Positions 25,420-35,146 of a stretch of DNA of 64,000 bases are shown piece after piece (position 1 is the stretch's first letter; every line of letters starts with the position of its first letter). The translations under genes were made by a program, and so were the position numbers. A model generated the notes under the pieces. The model was not told the origin of the DNA and did not search any database. It saw nothing but the letters and a program-made list of their open reading frames with translations. This DNA comes from Lactococcus sp. dk101 (GTDB lineage Bacteria; Bacillota; Bacilli; Lactobacillales; Streptococcaceae). The DNA is taken from the NCBI RefSeq assembly GCF_009601055.1, contig NZ_WITI01000001.1, positions 266,737-330,736 of the forward strand. Direction: 5' to 3'.

Positions 25420-25977
25420 TTGGCAGAAGCAAAAAACATCATCATTCAGACAGCAATGCGTTTGTATTGTCAAAAAGGAGTGAAGGGAACGTCGATTTCG
25501 GATATTTTAGAGGACTCAAAGACAGGAAAAGGGCAATTCTATTATTATTTTAATTCCAAAAATGACTTAACACAAAAGGTTATTCAGTCGCATATTGAAC
25601 GCTGGCAAACCGAATGCTTTACTGGCATTTTAGGGAGTGGTCAATCGCCCAAAAATAAAATTTCAGAAATGTTGGATTGGATTTATGCCTCACATCAAAA
25701 TCAAATCGTACATTATGGCTGTCCGATGGGTAATTTAATTTTTGAATTGAGTACAGAAGATGAAACTTATCGCCTCATGTTTGACCAGTGGTTAAAGGCT
25801 TGGCAAAATGCTTTGGGACACTGTGTGTTCGACTTAAAGCAGGGTTCTGAAAATGAAGCACAAGAAGCTGCTGAACAAATGATTGCAAGCATTCAAGGGA
25901 GCCTTCTCTTACTCAAAATTAACCAAAACATCGACCAATTAGCCTTGCATTTAAAAGCAGTAAAAGAAGCAATTTGA
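25420..25977 (+). CDS. TetR-family regulator
   Basis: 185 residues from TTG 25420, set by AAAGGAG 4-10 bases upstream; the longer frame from 25357 crosses promoter and operator. HTH at about 22-50 (VKGTSISDILEDSKTGKGQFYYYFNSKNDL), followed by a C-terminal domain with CPMGNL, seen in TetR regulators that respond to electrophiles or oxidants. Co-transcribed with the flavoprotein 10 bases downstream. Confidence 0.85.
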   Translation: MAEAKNIIIQTAMRLYCQKGVKGTSISDILEDSKTGKGQFYYYFNSKNDLTQKVIQSHIERWQTECFTGILGSGQSPKNKISEMLDWIYASHQNQIVHYGCPMGNLIFELSTEDETYRLMFDQWLKAWQNALGHCVFDLKQGSENEAQEAAEQMIASIQGSLLLLKINQNIDQLALHLKAVKEAI

Positions 25978-25987
25978 AGGAGAAAAA

Positions 25988-27341
25988 ATGGAAACTAGAA
26001 CATATAAAAATTTAATCATTGGTTTTGGTAAAGCAGGTAAAACATTAGCCAAGTTTTTGAGTGGTCAAGGAGAGACCGTTGCCTTGATTGAAGCATCAAG
26101 TGACATGTACGGAGGAACCTGTATCAACGTCGGCTGCATACCGTCAAAATCATTGATCGTCAATAGTCAGAAAAATGAGGGTTACGCAGAAGCATTTGCG
26201 AAGAAAACGACTTTGATTGGTAAATTAAATCCCAAAAATTATCACATGGTTGCTGATTTGGAAAATGCCGAAGTCATTGATGGCAAGGCACGATTTTTGT
26301 CAGATCATTTGGTCGAATTGGTTGGACAAGACCTTCAAATTCGTGCAGAGCGGATTTTTATCAATACAGGCGCTCAAGCGATTTTGCCCGATATTAAAGG
26401 ACTTGATGGCAGCCAAAATGTACTGACATCAACTGAAGCACTCCAACTGGAAACTCTACCAAAGGAACTTGTCATCGTTGGTTCAGGAAGTATTGGTTTA
26501 GAATTTGCTCAAATGTTTACCAATTACGGAAGTAAAGTGACGGTTTTAAGCCATGCCACGCGCATTCTGAAAACGATGGATGAGGATGTCAGTGCACAAG
26601 TTCAATCAGATATGGAAAAAGCAGGCATTACATTTGAACTTGGTGTAGAGCCAGTTGAGCTGACAGATAAAGAGGGACAAACGGAAGTGACTTTTGTCAG
26701 CGCTGACGGAAATCGTTCAAGTCCTTGAAGCTGATAAAATTTTGTTTGCTATTGGTCGTAAACCAAATACAAGTGATTTGGGACTTGAACATACGACGGT
26801 TGAACAAGATGAAAAAGGAGCAATTCTGGTCAATGAAAAATTAGAAACAAGTGCAAAAAACATTTGGGCCTTGGGCGATGTTCATGGTGGGCCTCAGTTT
26901 ACGTATGCCTCACTCGATGATTTTCGGATTGTAAAAGACCAACTTTTTGGCAGTCAAACTAAAAATTTAAACAATCGTAGTCAGATGCCACAAAGCTTGT
27001 TTATTCAGCCTGCACTCTCAACGATTGGTAAGACTGAGGCTCAGTTAAAGGCCGAAGGGATTTCTCCTCGTGTCTTTAAACTGGCATCAACGTCCATTCC
27101 AAAATCAGCAATTTTAGGACAAGCAAAAGGCTTCTTTAAAGCCATGGTTTCGGCAGAAACAGACCAAATTTTAGGGGCTGTCATCTATGCAGAGGAATCT
27201 TATGAAGTCATTAATTTGTTGGCTTTAGCCATGCAAGCACAGTTGCCCTACACGGTTTTACGCGATCAGATTTTTACACACCCAACCATGAGTGAAGCCT
27301 TAAATGATTTGTTTGCTGCTGAAAATGAAGTAACGCTGTAA
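25988..27341 (+). pseudogene. FAD pyridine nucleotide-disulfide oxidoreductase (RclA-like), frameshifted
   Basis: Class I flavin reductase. Part one (25988-26728): FAD motif GFGKAGKTLA, redox disulfide GGTCINVGCIPSK, NAD motif VGSGSIGLEF. Part two (frame of 26694-27341): EADKILFAIGRKPN, the second FAD motif ALGDVHGGPQF and the dimerisation domain. Removing one base near 26720-26724 (AGTCCTT) would rejoin them as NRSSLEADKILF. The palindrome at 26696-26707 sits just before the shift. With a TetR regulator alongside, a role in reactive-chlorine or electrophile defence is likely for an intact version. Confidence 0.8.
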
Positions 27342-27420
27342 TTTTTTAAATAGAATGGGTTTATTTTTCGATGATTTATGATAAAATAAGACTTGGATTT
27401 AAAAGTAAAGAATCAGGATC

Positions 27421-28233
27421 ATGGAAAAAAATAAAAAAACTTATGTCATCATCGGCCTTTTGGTCGTCATTCTTGTTGCCATTGTCACGGTTGGACTCAA
27501 TCGATCTGACCAAGTCTTAAAGGCAGAAACTCTTGAAAACGTTGCTTCAAGTCAACAAAATGCGACAAGCACGCAAGACAAATCAAGCACGTCATCAACG
27601 CAGCAAACCAACAAAAATAAAACAACAGCAATCGCTAGTTTGCCCAATGCCAAGCAGAGCGATTGGAACCTCATTGTTGTCAATCGAAACCAGCCAAAAG
27701 CTGAAATCAACCCTCCGTTGACAACGGTTGACGGCAAGCAAGTGGACAGTCGAATTGCAACAGCAGTTCAAAACTTTTTAGTTGCGGCTCAAAAAATTGC
27801 ACCTGCTGAGCATTTGATTTCTGGCTATCGTTCGGTAGCCTATCAAAGCCAGCTTTATCAACTTTATTTGAGTCAAGAATTAGCTGGAAATGGAACAGTC
27901 AACCAGACAGGTAAGTCTATTTCTCAAGCACAAGCGGTGGCGAATGTGAACAGTTATTCACAACCTGCAGGAAGTTCAGAACATGATACAGGGCTTGCCA
28001 TTGATATGAGTACGGTCAACAGTTTGAATGCAGCAGACCCGACTGTCGCTGCTAAAGTTGCCAGCCTAGCACCACAATACGGTTTCGTCTTACGTTTTGA
28101 AAAAGGAAAAGAAGCCTCTACAGGTGTCAATTATGAAGATTGGCATTATCGTTATGTAGGTGTTGAAAACGCAAAATACATGGTTGCGCACCATCTTTCA
28201 TTAGAAGAATATGTGGCTTTATTGCCAAAATGA
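27421..28233 (+). CDS. LdcB/DacB-type M15 carboxypeptidase
   Basis: 270 residues. N-terminal membrane anchor (residues 8-26), Ser/Thr/Gln-rich linker (35-70), then a VanY-type M15 domain: SGYRSVAYQSQLYQ, SSEHDTGLAIDM (zinc His and Asp) and EDWHYRYVG (catalytic Glu/zinc His). Trims D-Ala from wall stem peptides outside the cell. RBS AGGATC is weak. Confidence 0.88.
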   Translation: MEKNKKTYVIIGLLVVILVAIVTVGLNRSDQVLKAETLENVASSQQNATSTQDKSSTSSTQQTNKNKTTAIASLPNAKQSDWNLIVVNRNQPKAEINPPLTTVDGKQVDSRIATAVQNFLVAAQKIAPAEHLISGYRSVAYQSQLYQLYLSQELAGNGTVNQTGKSISQAQAVANVNSYSQPAGSSEHDTGLAIDMSTVNSLNAADPTVAAKVASLAPQYGFVLRFEKGKEASTGVNYEDWHYRYVGVENAKYMVAHHLSLEEYVALLPK

Positions 28234-28235
28234 GA

Positions 28236-28261
28236 AAAGAACAGTAAAATGTTCTTTTTTT
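28236..28261 (+). terminator. Terminator of the carboxypeptidase gene
   Basis: AAAGAACA-GTAAAA-TGTTCTTT then T run. Confidence 0.85.
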
Positions 28262-28287
28262 GTATGTTTCACGAGGCTAAAATGTGC

Positions 28288-28293
28288 TATAAT
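28288..28293 (+). promoter_or_regulatory. -10 box of the DUF1361 gene, five bases from its ATG
   Basis: TGCTATAAT extended -10; ATG at 28299. An ATG at 28294 stops after three codons. Leaderless start predicted. Confidence 0.65.
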
Positions 28294-28298
28294 ATGGC

Positions 28299-28988
28299 AT
28301 GTTAAAAAATAAGAAATTTATAACCCTTCAAATCTTTTTTCTTCTCTTTATCATTTTATGCTTAGGTTTGTCCCTCCTTTTTTATGGAAAAATTACCTTG
28401 CATTCATCAATTAACCTATCCATGAGCATGGCTTGGAATGTTTTTTTAGCCTTGTTGGCTTATGATTTTGCTTATCTTTGTGTCCAAGCAAAAAATAAAA
28501 TTCTTAAAGTTTGTTATGGCTTTCTTTGGTTGATTTTTTATCCAAATACTTTTTATGTGTTGACGGATGCCAAGCATTTTGTTGACTGGCTTAATCCAGC
28601 GAAAGTAGAAGCATTGATCGACAATCGGACAATCGTTGACTTTAATGTCTTAATTTTTGGCATTATTTTTGGAGTTGTCTTGGGAATTTGGTCCATTCAA
28701 CTCATGCTGGAGGCTTATCTCAAACATTGGTCACTGAAAGTCCTTGTGGTCAGCTTGATTTCATTTTTGAGTTCCATCGGGATTTATGTTGGACGTTCAG
28801 AAGCTTTGCGTTTGAATTCGTGGGATTTAGTCTTGCACCCGTTAAAAACCTTGTTTTTAATTTTGAAATCAATCAATGGACAAAATCTCGGCTTTTTTGC
28901 CGCATTTACCCTTTGTCAGATTGCTTTGATTGCTTTAATTTATCTAGCACCGCAATTTTCTGTCAAAAGGGCAGAGAAAAAAGCTTGA
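28299..28988 (+). CDS. DUF1361 membrane protein, probably leaderless
   Basis: 229 residues, about six membrane segments. The motif WLIFYPNTFYVLTDAKHF (about residues 77-94) is the DUF1361 signature. Function unknown. No RBS; the start codon is five bases past TATAAT. Confidence 0.8.
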   Translation: MLKNKKFITLQIFFLLFIILCLGLSLLFYGKITLHSSINLSMSMAWNVFLALLAYDFAYLCVQAKNKILKVCYGFLWLIFYPNTFYVLTDAKHFVDWLNPAKVEALIDNRTIVDFNVLIFGIIFGVVLGIWSIQLMLEAYLKHWSLKVLVVSLISFLSSIGIYVGRSEALRLNSWDLVLHPLKTLFLILKSINGQNLGFFAAFTLCQIALIALIYLAPQFSVKRAEKKA

Positions 28989-28991
28989 AGC

Positions 28992-29019
28992 TTGACAATT
29001 CTTCGGATTATGATATAAT
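28992..29019 (+). promoter_or_regulatory. Promoter of the rimP-nusA-infB operon
   Basis: TTGACA (28992-28997), 16-base spacer, TATAAT (29014-29019). A perfect 8-bp hairpin GGAGCGTC / GACGCTCC (29042-29063) lies in the 5' leader. Confidence 0.88.
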
Positions 29020-29090
29020 AAGATTAAATAATTAGTAGAATGGAGCGTCTGAGAGGACGCTCCTTCTCTGTTGCTTTGGAAAGGAGAATT

Positions 29091-29564
29091 ATGTCAGAAA
29101 TTACAGAAGTAGTAGAAAGTTTTATCACACCACATTTGCCAGAACCTTTTGTGCTTCACGCGGTTGAATGGGAAAAGTACGGCGGTGATATGGTTTTACG
29201 GATTTTGATTGATAAAGCTGGTGGCATCACCATCGATGAAACTGGAGAATTGAGCGAGGTGATTTCACCTTTGTTGGATACGATGAGACCAGATCCATTT
29301 CCTAAGGAAGGCTATTTGCTTGAAGTTGCAAGCCCTGGAGCTGAACGACCATTGAAAAAGCCTGAACATTTTACGGATGCCGTTGGCGAATATGTTTTTG
29401 TCAAACTGTATCAAAAAATGGACGGAGAAAAAGAATTTTCTGGAGATTTGATGAGCTTTGACGGCGAAACATTAGTGTTAGACGTTTTAGACAAAACACG
29501 CCATAAAACAGTTGAAGTCCCATTGGAGCTAATTTCAAAAGCCCAGACAATGGTTAAGTTCTGA
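29091..29564 (+). CDS. rimP: Ribosome maturation factor RimP
   Basis: 157 residues from ATG 29091 after AAAGGAG; the frame upstream runs through the leader hairpin. Motifs [15 protein letters not shown] and [15 protein letters not shown] are typical. Needed for 30S maturation. First gene of the classic nusA-infB operon. Confidence 0.95.
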   Translation: MSEITEVVESFITPHLPEPFVLHAVEWEKYGGDMVLRILIDKAGGITIDETGELSEVISPLLDTMRPDPFPKEGYLLEVASPGAERPLKKPEHFTDAVGEYVFVKLYQKMDGEKEFSGDLMSFDGETLVLDVLDKTRHKTVEVPLELISKAQTMVKF

Positions 29565-29760
29565 CCATGCGACTTAGTGCTTTAGCACTTAGCGAGCATG
29601 GTCGTTCGCGCGGAGTCGCGAACATCGTAGGAGGACTTAGTGCTTTAGTACATAGCAATCGCCATTTCGTCTAGCAAGGTTTAAAATTGCCTCGTGCGAA
29701 TGAGCAGCCTAGCAAAGTTACTCCAATTTGGCAGCTCAACTAAAGCTGTCAGTACTGGCA
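29565..29760. repeat. Hairpin-rich intergenic element between rimP and nusA
   Basis: Begins at the rimP stop. GACCATGC ... GCATGGTC encloses AGTGC-TTTA-GCACT; next GTTCGCG-N6-CGCGAAC; then a second, damaged TTAGTGCTTTAGTAC; then a near-copy of the palindrome, GTCAGTACTGGC (29748-29759). No reading frame. Other streptococcal nusA operons usually have a short gap here. A REP-like element or an mRNA processing site is possible. Confidence 0.55.
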
Positions 29761-29825
29761 GAACTGATTACGATTGAGAAAATAGACAAGAAATTAAATT
29801 TTCTACAAAGAAAGTGAGAATAAAA

Positions 29826-31070
29826 ATGAGCAAAGAAATGCAAAACGCCTTTGCAATGTTGGAAGAAGAAAAAGGGATCAAACCTGAAATTGTCGTTGAC
29901 GCGATTGAGCAAGCCATCACAGCTGCTTACAAACGTCAATATGGACAAGCACAAAATGTGAAAGTTATCTTTGACGAAAAGAAAGGCAACTTTAACGTTT
30001 ATTCAACACGTGAAGTCGTTGATGAAGTGTTTGATAGCCGTCTTGAAATTTCGCTTGAAGATGCTTTGGAATTGAACCCACACTACGAAATTGGCGACAA
30101 AATCATGTTTGAAGAAAAACCAAAAGATTTTGCCAGAACAGCGGCTGGTGCGGCCAAACAAGTCATCATGCAAAAAATGCGTGAAGAAGAACGTACGATT
30201 ATCTATAATGAATATTCACGTTACAAAGATGAAATCATCACAGGTACAGTTGAAAAAATTGATAACCGTGCGGTTTATGTTAATCTTGGACGCGTTGATG
30301 CTTTGTTGACAAAGAAAGATCAAATTGCACAAGAACGTTACCATGTTGGAGATCACGTTAAAGTTTATGTTACAGATGTTATTTTGACACCAAAAGGAAC
30401 ACGTGTTTTCATTTCACGGACGGTGCCAGATATGCTTAAACGTATGTTTGAAAAAGAAATCCCTGAAGTTTTCGACGGTACTGTCGAAATCAAATCTATT
30501 GCTCGCGATGCAGGCGACCGTGCGAAAGTGATTGTTCAATCACACGATGCCAATGTTGATGCAATCGGGACAATGGTTGGTGCTAAAGGTGCGCGTATTC
30601 AAGGTATTATTCGTGAACTTGCTGGCGAAAAGATGGATATTATCGAATATTCAAGCGACAAAGCGACTTTGATTGCCAATGCTTTGAAACCTGCTAAAAT
30701 TGAACAAGTTTTGATTACTGCAGAAGGCGCAACTTTGGCTGTTGTTGCCAAAGATCAATTATCACTTGCAATCGGTAAACGTGGACAAAACGTCCGTTTG
30801 GCTGCTCATGTAACAAACAGCAAAATCGACATCAAATCTGCTGATGAATTTAACATGGACGACTATGAATTCGTTACTGAAGACGAAGATGCTGACTCAG
30901 TAGATGTTGCAGAAGCACTTGCAGCAGCTGCAGCAGTAGTTAAAGCTGAAGGTATTGAAGAAATTGCTGAAGAAGTGATTGAAGAAGTTGTCGAAGTTGC
31001 TGAAGAAATCGTTGAAGAACTTGAAGAAGCTACCGAAGAAGCTGTCAGCACTGACAAGGTCGAAGAATAA
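29826..31070 (+). CDS. nusA: Transcription factor NusA with acidic tail
   Basis: 414 residues from ATG 29826 (a GTG at 29814 is less likely). N-terminal RNAP-binding domain, S1 domain (about 135-200), two KH domains (AIGKRGQNVRLA near 320). After about residue 350 comes a tail of some 65 residues dominated by Glu, Ala and Val (EEIAEEVIEEVVEV), longer than usual for Firmicutes. The palindrome at 31044 encodes AVSTDK near the very end. Confidence 0.95.
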   Translation: MSKEMQNAFAMLEEEKGIKPEIVVDAIEQAITAAYKRQYGQAQNVKVIFDEKKGNFNVYSTREVVDEVFDSRLEISLEDALELNPHYEIGDKIMFEEKPKDFARTAAGAAKQVIMQKMREEERTIIYNEYSRYKDEIITGTVEKIDNRAVYVNLGRVDALLTKKDQIAQERYHVGDHVKVYVTDVILTPKGTRVFISRTVPDMLKRMFEKEIPEVFDGTVEIKSIARDAGDRAKVIVQSHDANVDAIGTMVGAKGARIQGIIRELAGEKMDIIEYSSDKATLIANALKPAKIEQVLITAEGATLAVVAKDQLSLAIGKRGQNVRLAAHVTNSKIDIKSADEFNMDDYEFVTEDEDADSVDVAEALAAAAAVVKAEGIEEIAEEVIEEVVEVAEEIVEELEEATEEAVSTDKVEE

Positions 31071-31100
31071 AAAATTCATTAAGGATATTGAGGATTTTCA

Positions 31101-31427
31101 ATGAAACAGAAAAAAATTCCAATGAGGAAATCTTTAGTTTCAGGTGAGCAATTTCCCAAACGTGACTTGCTTCGCGTTGCGTGTACCAAAGAAGGTGCAA
31201 TTTCGATTGACCCTGCTGGTAAAGCACATGGACGTGGCGCCTATATCGCCTTGTTGAATACAGAAGCACAAATGGCAAAAAAGAAACGTGTCTTTGACCG
31301 TGCCTTTCAAATACATATTGCAGATGAGTTCTATGATGAATTGATTGCCTATGTTGAACACCAAGTTGCACGTCGTAAGCTTTCAGAAACGACTTATTCA
31401 GCTGAACAAGCACCTGATTATGACTAA
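31101..31427 (+). CDS. ylxR: YlxR family RNA-binding protein
   Basis: 108 residues. DUF448 motifs PMRKSLVSGEQFPKRDLLR and GKAHGRGAYI. Standard place between nusA and ylxQ. Reported to bind RNase P RNA in some bacteria. RBS GAGG. Confidence 0.92.
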   Translation: MKQKKIPMRKSLVSGEQFPKRDLLRVACTKEGAISIDPAGKAHGRGAYIALLNTEAQMAKKKRVFDRAFQIHIADEFYDELIAYVEHQVARRKLSETTYSAEQAPDYD

Positions 31428-31432
31428 AAATA

Positions 31433-31738
31433 ATGGATAAAAAACAACAATTATTCAATTTGGCAGGACTTGCAAAACGAGCAGGAAAAATAACGACTGG
31501 TGAAGAATTAGTCACCAAAGCAATCCAATCGGGTCGCACTAAATTTATCTTTCTAGCCAATGATGCCAGCCAAAACTTGATTAAAAAAATGACAGATAAA
31601 TCAAAATTTTATGAGGTCACTGTATGCCAGACCTTCTCTGAAATTGAACTGTCGCAAGCAATCGGACAAAACCGAAAGGTCATTGCCGTTCTTGACGATG
31701 GATTTGCAAAGAAAATGGAGAGCCTCATGACTGAATAA
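31433..31738 (+). CDS. ylxQ: YlxQ, L7Ae-family ribosomal protein
   Basis: 101 residues. LFNLAGLAKRAGKITTGEE and FLANDASQN are L7Ae/YlxQ signatures. Kink-turn RNA-binding fold. 5 bases after ylxR. Confidence 0.92.
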   Translation: MDKKQQLFNLAGLAKRAGKITTGEELVTKAIQSGRTKFIFLANDASQNLIKKMTDKSKFYEVTVCQTFSEIELSQAIGQNRKVIAVLDDGFAKKMESLMTE

Positions 31739-31759
31739 TCGAATAAAGGGAGGACTAAA

Positions 31760-34531
31760 TTGTCTGATAAAAAACGGATTAACCAAATCGCAAAAGAAAC
31801 TGGAATGTCGAACATGGACCTTGTCAACGCTGCCCAAGCACTTGGCATGGAAGTAAAATCTCATTCAAGTTCAGTGTCAGAAGATGACGCTAAAAAAATC
31901 GTTGCTAAAGCGAGCCAAGGTGGCGTGAAAACAGCACCTGCCAAGCAAGCACCAGCAAAGAAAAATGTTAAAAAAGAACCCGTCGCACCTGCTCGCACTT
32001 TTGCAGGAAAAGCGATTGTGGAAGACCCAGCCATTCTTGCTCGCATCAAAGCGAAAGAAGAAGCTGACAAAGCCGCTAAATTGGCAAAAGCAACAGCAAC
32101 AGAAGCACCCGCACAAGCAGTTGCGAAACCTGTTGTCAAAGAAGCCCCTAAAGCGCAAACCGCAGCACCAAAAACAGAAACGAAACCCGTTGCTGCTGCA
32201 GAAAAAAATGAAAAGAGTGAATCAAAAATCGTAGCGAAAAATGAAACTGCGAAAAACGACCAACCAAAATTCGGTAAAAAACCAAGAATTCAAATCAAAG
32301 TCGTTAAACGTGCAGAAGATATCAAAAAAGAAGCAGAAGCTGCTGCTGACAAACGTAAAGCTGAACATAAATCATTCGACCGTAATCGCAACCACGATAA
32401 CCGTCGCAACAATGACAATCGTCGTCCTCAAAATAAAGATGGTCAAGGTCATTTTGACAAGAAACGTCCGCAAGGCCAACAAGGACAAGGCCACAATAAA
32501 TTTGATAAGCCAGCTTCAACGACAGAAACATTTGCAGCACCTGTAACAGGTAAAACAAGTCGTCGTGACCGTGACAAGAAGAAAACTGAACACGATAACA
32601 ATGGCGATGGCAACCGTAAAGGTGGCCCACTTCACGTTAATGATAACCGTAACCAAGTACGTAATGCTAGAAATTCTAACTGGAACAGCGGAAAACAACG
32701 TGGAAGAGGACGTAACAATAAATTTACGCAACAATCAGTACCAGCAACACAACGTAAATTCCACGAATTGCCAGAAAGTCTTGAGTACCAAGTCGGCATG
32801 AACGTGCAAGATATTGCCAAATCAATCAAACGCGAACCAGCTGAAATCATCAAAAAACTCTTCATGATGGGCACAATGGTCAACCAAAACCAATCACTCG
32901 ATGAAGAAACAATCGAATTGATTTTGATGGACTACGGTATTGAAGCTGTTAAGAAAGTTGAAGAAGACAAGACAGATATCGAACGTTTGTTTGTTGAAGA
33001 AGGCTATCTTAAAGAAGAAAACATGGTTGAACGTGCACCTGTTGTTACAATCATGGGACACGTTGACCACGGTAAAACAACCTTGCTTGACCACTTGCGT
33101 AATTCACACGTAACAGAAGGCGAAGCAGGCGGAATTACACAAGCCATCGGTGCCTACCAAATCACAACTAAAGGAAAGAAAATTACCTTCCTTGATACAC
33201 CAGGTCACGAAGCCTTCACAAGTATGCGTGCACGTGGTGCTTCAGTTACTGACATTACCATTTTGGTTGTTGCCGCTGATGATGGTGTGATGCCTCAAAC
33301 CATTGAAGCCATTGACCACTCAAAAGCAGCCAATGTTCCAATTATCGTTGCAGTCAATAAAATTGATAAACCAGGTGCTAATCCAGCACGTGTCATGCAA
33401 GAATTGGCAGAACACGGTGTTATCTCAACAGCTTGGGGTGGCGAGTCTGAATTTGTTGAAATCTCAGCAAAATACGACAAGAACTTGGACGAATTGCTTG
33501 AAACTGTCTTGCTTGTCGCAGAAGTTCAAGAATTGAAAGCTGATCCAACAGTTCGTGCCATCGGTACAGTTATTGAAGCTCGTCTTGACCAAGGTAAAGG
33601 TGCGATTGCTACCCTTTTGGTTCAACAAGGTACGATGCACATTCAAGATCCAATCGTTGTCGGAAATACTTATGGACGTGTTCGTACCATGGTCAACGAA
33701 CGTGGTCGTCGTGTGAAAGAAGCTGGTCCATCAACACCTGTTGAGTTGACTGGTTTGAATGACATGCCACAAGCGGGTGATCATTTCGCGGTCTTTGAAG
33801 ATGAAAAAACAGCACGTAGTGTTGGTGAAGAACGTGCGAAACACGCTCAACTTGAAAAACGTAAGAATACCCGTCGTGTCAGCCTTGACAACCTCTTTGA
33901 TACCCTTAAAGAAGGACAAACTAAGACGGTTAATATCATCATCAAAGCTGACGTTCAAGGTTCAGCAGAAGCGCTTGCTGCTTCACTTCAAAAAATTGAA
34001 GTCGAAGGCGTAAAAGTGGATATTGTCCATGCCGCTGCCGGTGCCATTTCTGAATCTGACGTTGCTCTTGCTGAAGCTTCAAATGCCATTATCGTTGGTT
34101 TCAATGTTCGTCCAACAGGTATTGCCCGTGAACAAGCGGAACGTGCAGATGTTGACATTCGTCTTCACAACATTATTTATAAAGTTATTGAAGAAGTTGA
34201 AACTGCTATGCGTGGAATGCTTGACCCTGAATATAAAGAAGAAATTACAGGTGAAGCAATCGTCCGTGAAGTCTTTACTGTATCTAAAGTCGGAACCATT
34301 GCTGGTTTCCTTGTGACGCGTGGTAAAGTCTCTCGTGATGCAAGTGTGCGTGTTATTCGTGAAGGCGTTGTGCTCTTTGACGGCACTATTGCCAGCTTGA
34401 AACATTTCAAAGACGACGTGAAAGAAGTCGGAAATGCACAAGAAGGTGGACTTATGATTGATGGCTACAACGATATTGCAGTCGATGATACACTTGAAGT
34501 TTACAAGATGGTCGAAATCGAACGTAAATAA
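31760..34531 (+). CDS. infB: Translation initiation factor IF-2
   Basis: 923 residues with a TTG start (GGGAGG upstream). IF2_N motif at the start, then some 330 residues rich in Lys, Ala, Asn and Arg ([10 protein letters not shown] type), then the G domain: [37 protein letters not shown]-terminal domains bind initiator tRNA. Many antisense frames over the N-terminal region are artefacts of its repetitive codons. Confidence 0.97.
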   Translation: MSDKKRINQIAKETGMSNMDLVNAAQALGMEVKSHSSSVSEDDAKKIVAKASQGGVKTAPAKQAPAKKNVKKEPVAPARTFAGKAIVEDPAILARIKAKEEADKAAKLAKATATEAPAQAVAKPVVKEAPKAQTAAPKTETKPVAAAEKNEKSESKIVAKNETAKNDQPKFGKKPRIQIKVVKRAEDIKKEAEAAADKRKAEHKSFDRNRNHDNRRNNDNRRPQNKDGQGHFDKKRPQGQQGQGHNKFDKPASTTETFAAPVTGKTSRRDRDKKKTEHDNNGDGNRKGGPLHVNDNRNQVRNARNSNWNSGKQRGRGRNNKFTQQSVPATQRKFHELPESLEYQVGMNVQDIAKSIKREPAEIIKKLFMMGTMVNQNQSLDEETIELILMDYGIEAVKKVEEDKTDIERLFVEEGYLKEENMVERAPVVTIMGHVDHGKTTLLDHLRNSHVTEGEAGGITQAIGAYQITTKGKKITFLDTPGHEAFTSMRARGASVTDITILVVAADDGVMPQTIEAIDHSKAANVPIIVAVNKIDKPGANPARVMQELAEHGVISTAWGGESEFVEISAKYDKNLDELLETVLLVAEVQELKADPTVRAIGTVIEARLDQGKGAIATLLVQQGTMHIQDPIVVGNTYGRVRTMVNERGRRVKEAGPSTPVELTGLNDMPQAGDHFAVFEDEKTARSVGEERAKHAQLEKRKNTRRVSLDNLFDTLKEGQTKTVNIIIKADVQGSAEALAASLQKIEVEGVKVDIVHAAAGAISESDVALAEASNAIIVGFNVRPTGIAREQAERADVDIRLHNIIYKVIEEVETAMRGMLDPEYKEEITGEAIVREVFTVSKVGTIAGFLVTRGKVSRDASVRVIREGVVLFDGTIASLKHFKDDVKEVGNAQEGGLMIDGYNDIAVDDTLEVYKMVEIERK

Positions 34532-34564
34532 GAATTGATGAGATGATGACCAAAGCCACAAACT

Positions 34565-34576
34565 GTCAGCTCTGAC
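34565..34576. repeat. Intergenic copy of the iterated palindrome between infB and rbfA
   Basis: GTCAGCTCTGAC within CTGTCAG/CTGACAG-type symmetry; no T run follows, so not a terminator. Confidence 0.9.
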
Positions 34577-34608
34577 AGCTTGTAACAGCATAAATGAAAG
34601 GATATACA

Positions 34609-34962
34609 ATGGGAAATTCATTTAGAAGTGACCGTGTCGCAGTCGAAATCCAACGTGAAATCAACGATATTTTGCGTAACAAGGTGCGTGATCCTCGTGT
34701 TCAAGACATCAATATCACTGATGTTAAAGTAACCGGAGACCTTTCACAAGCGACAGTCTATTATAGCCTCTTATCTGAATTGGCTTCAGATAATCAAAAG
34801 GCACAAGCTGCTTTGAAAAAAGCAACAGGTCTATTCAAAAGCGAATTGGCCAAACGAATGTCTATTTTTAGAATTCCAGAATTGACCTTTGAAAAAGACC
34901 AATCTGTTGAATATGGTTCAAAAATTGACGAGCTCTTACGTGGGTTGAATAAACCAGAATAA
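34609..34962 (+). CDS. rbfA: Ribosome-binding factor A
   Basis: 117 residues from ATG 34609 behind AAAGGA; an upstream ATG at 34594 overlaps the RBS. Motifs [16 protein letters not shown] and LRGLNKPE. Cold-shock 30S maturation factor; last gene of the operon. Confidence 0.95.
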   Translation: MGNSFRSDRVAVEIQREINDILRNKVRDPRVQDINITDVKVTGDLSQATVYYSLLSELASDNQKAQAALKKATGLFKSELAKRMSIFRIPELTFEKDQSVEYGSKIDELLRGLNKPE

Positions 34963-34981
34963 AAGAGAACGAGCAAAATAT

Positions 34982-35017
34982 AAAAAGACGAGAAATTCAT
35001 TTTTCTCGTCTTTTTTT
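34982..35017 (+). terminator. Terminator of the nusA-infB operon
   Basis: AAAAGACGAGAAA-TTCA-TTTCTCGTCTTTT with flanking A and T runs. Confidence 0.92.
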
Positions 35018-35146
35018 AGGAATTTGTCACAAAAATGACCTTGAAATATCATCAATTATTAGCGCTGTATGCTGACTATCAGAGTGTGGTTGCCCTTTTA
35101 TTTATGATATAATAGAAACATAACAATTATTTTTTAAGGGGAAAAA

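Noticed and set aside
26694-27341. Second half of the flavoprotein as an independent gene
   Set aside because: It lacks the FAD- and NAD-binding start and disulfide motif; its TTG start lies in a palindrome with no RBS. It is the frameshifted remainder.
30863-31079. Ser/Thr-rich and Phe-rich antisense frames over the end of nusA
   Set aside because: They are shadows of the GAA/GTT-rich codons of the NusA acidic tail.
31861-34410. Long antisense reading frames opposite infB
   Set aside because: They mirror the biased Lys/Ala/Arg codons of infB, lack RBS and promoters, and have no recognisable protein features.
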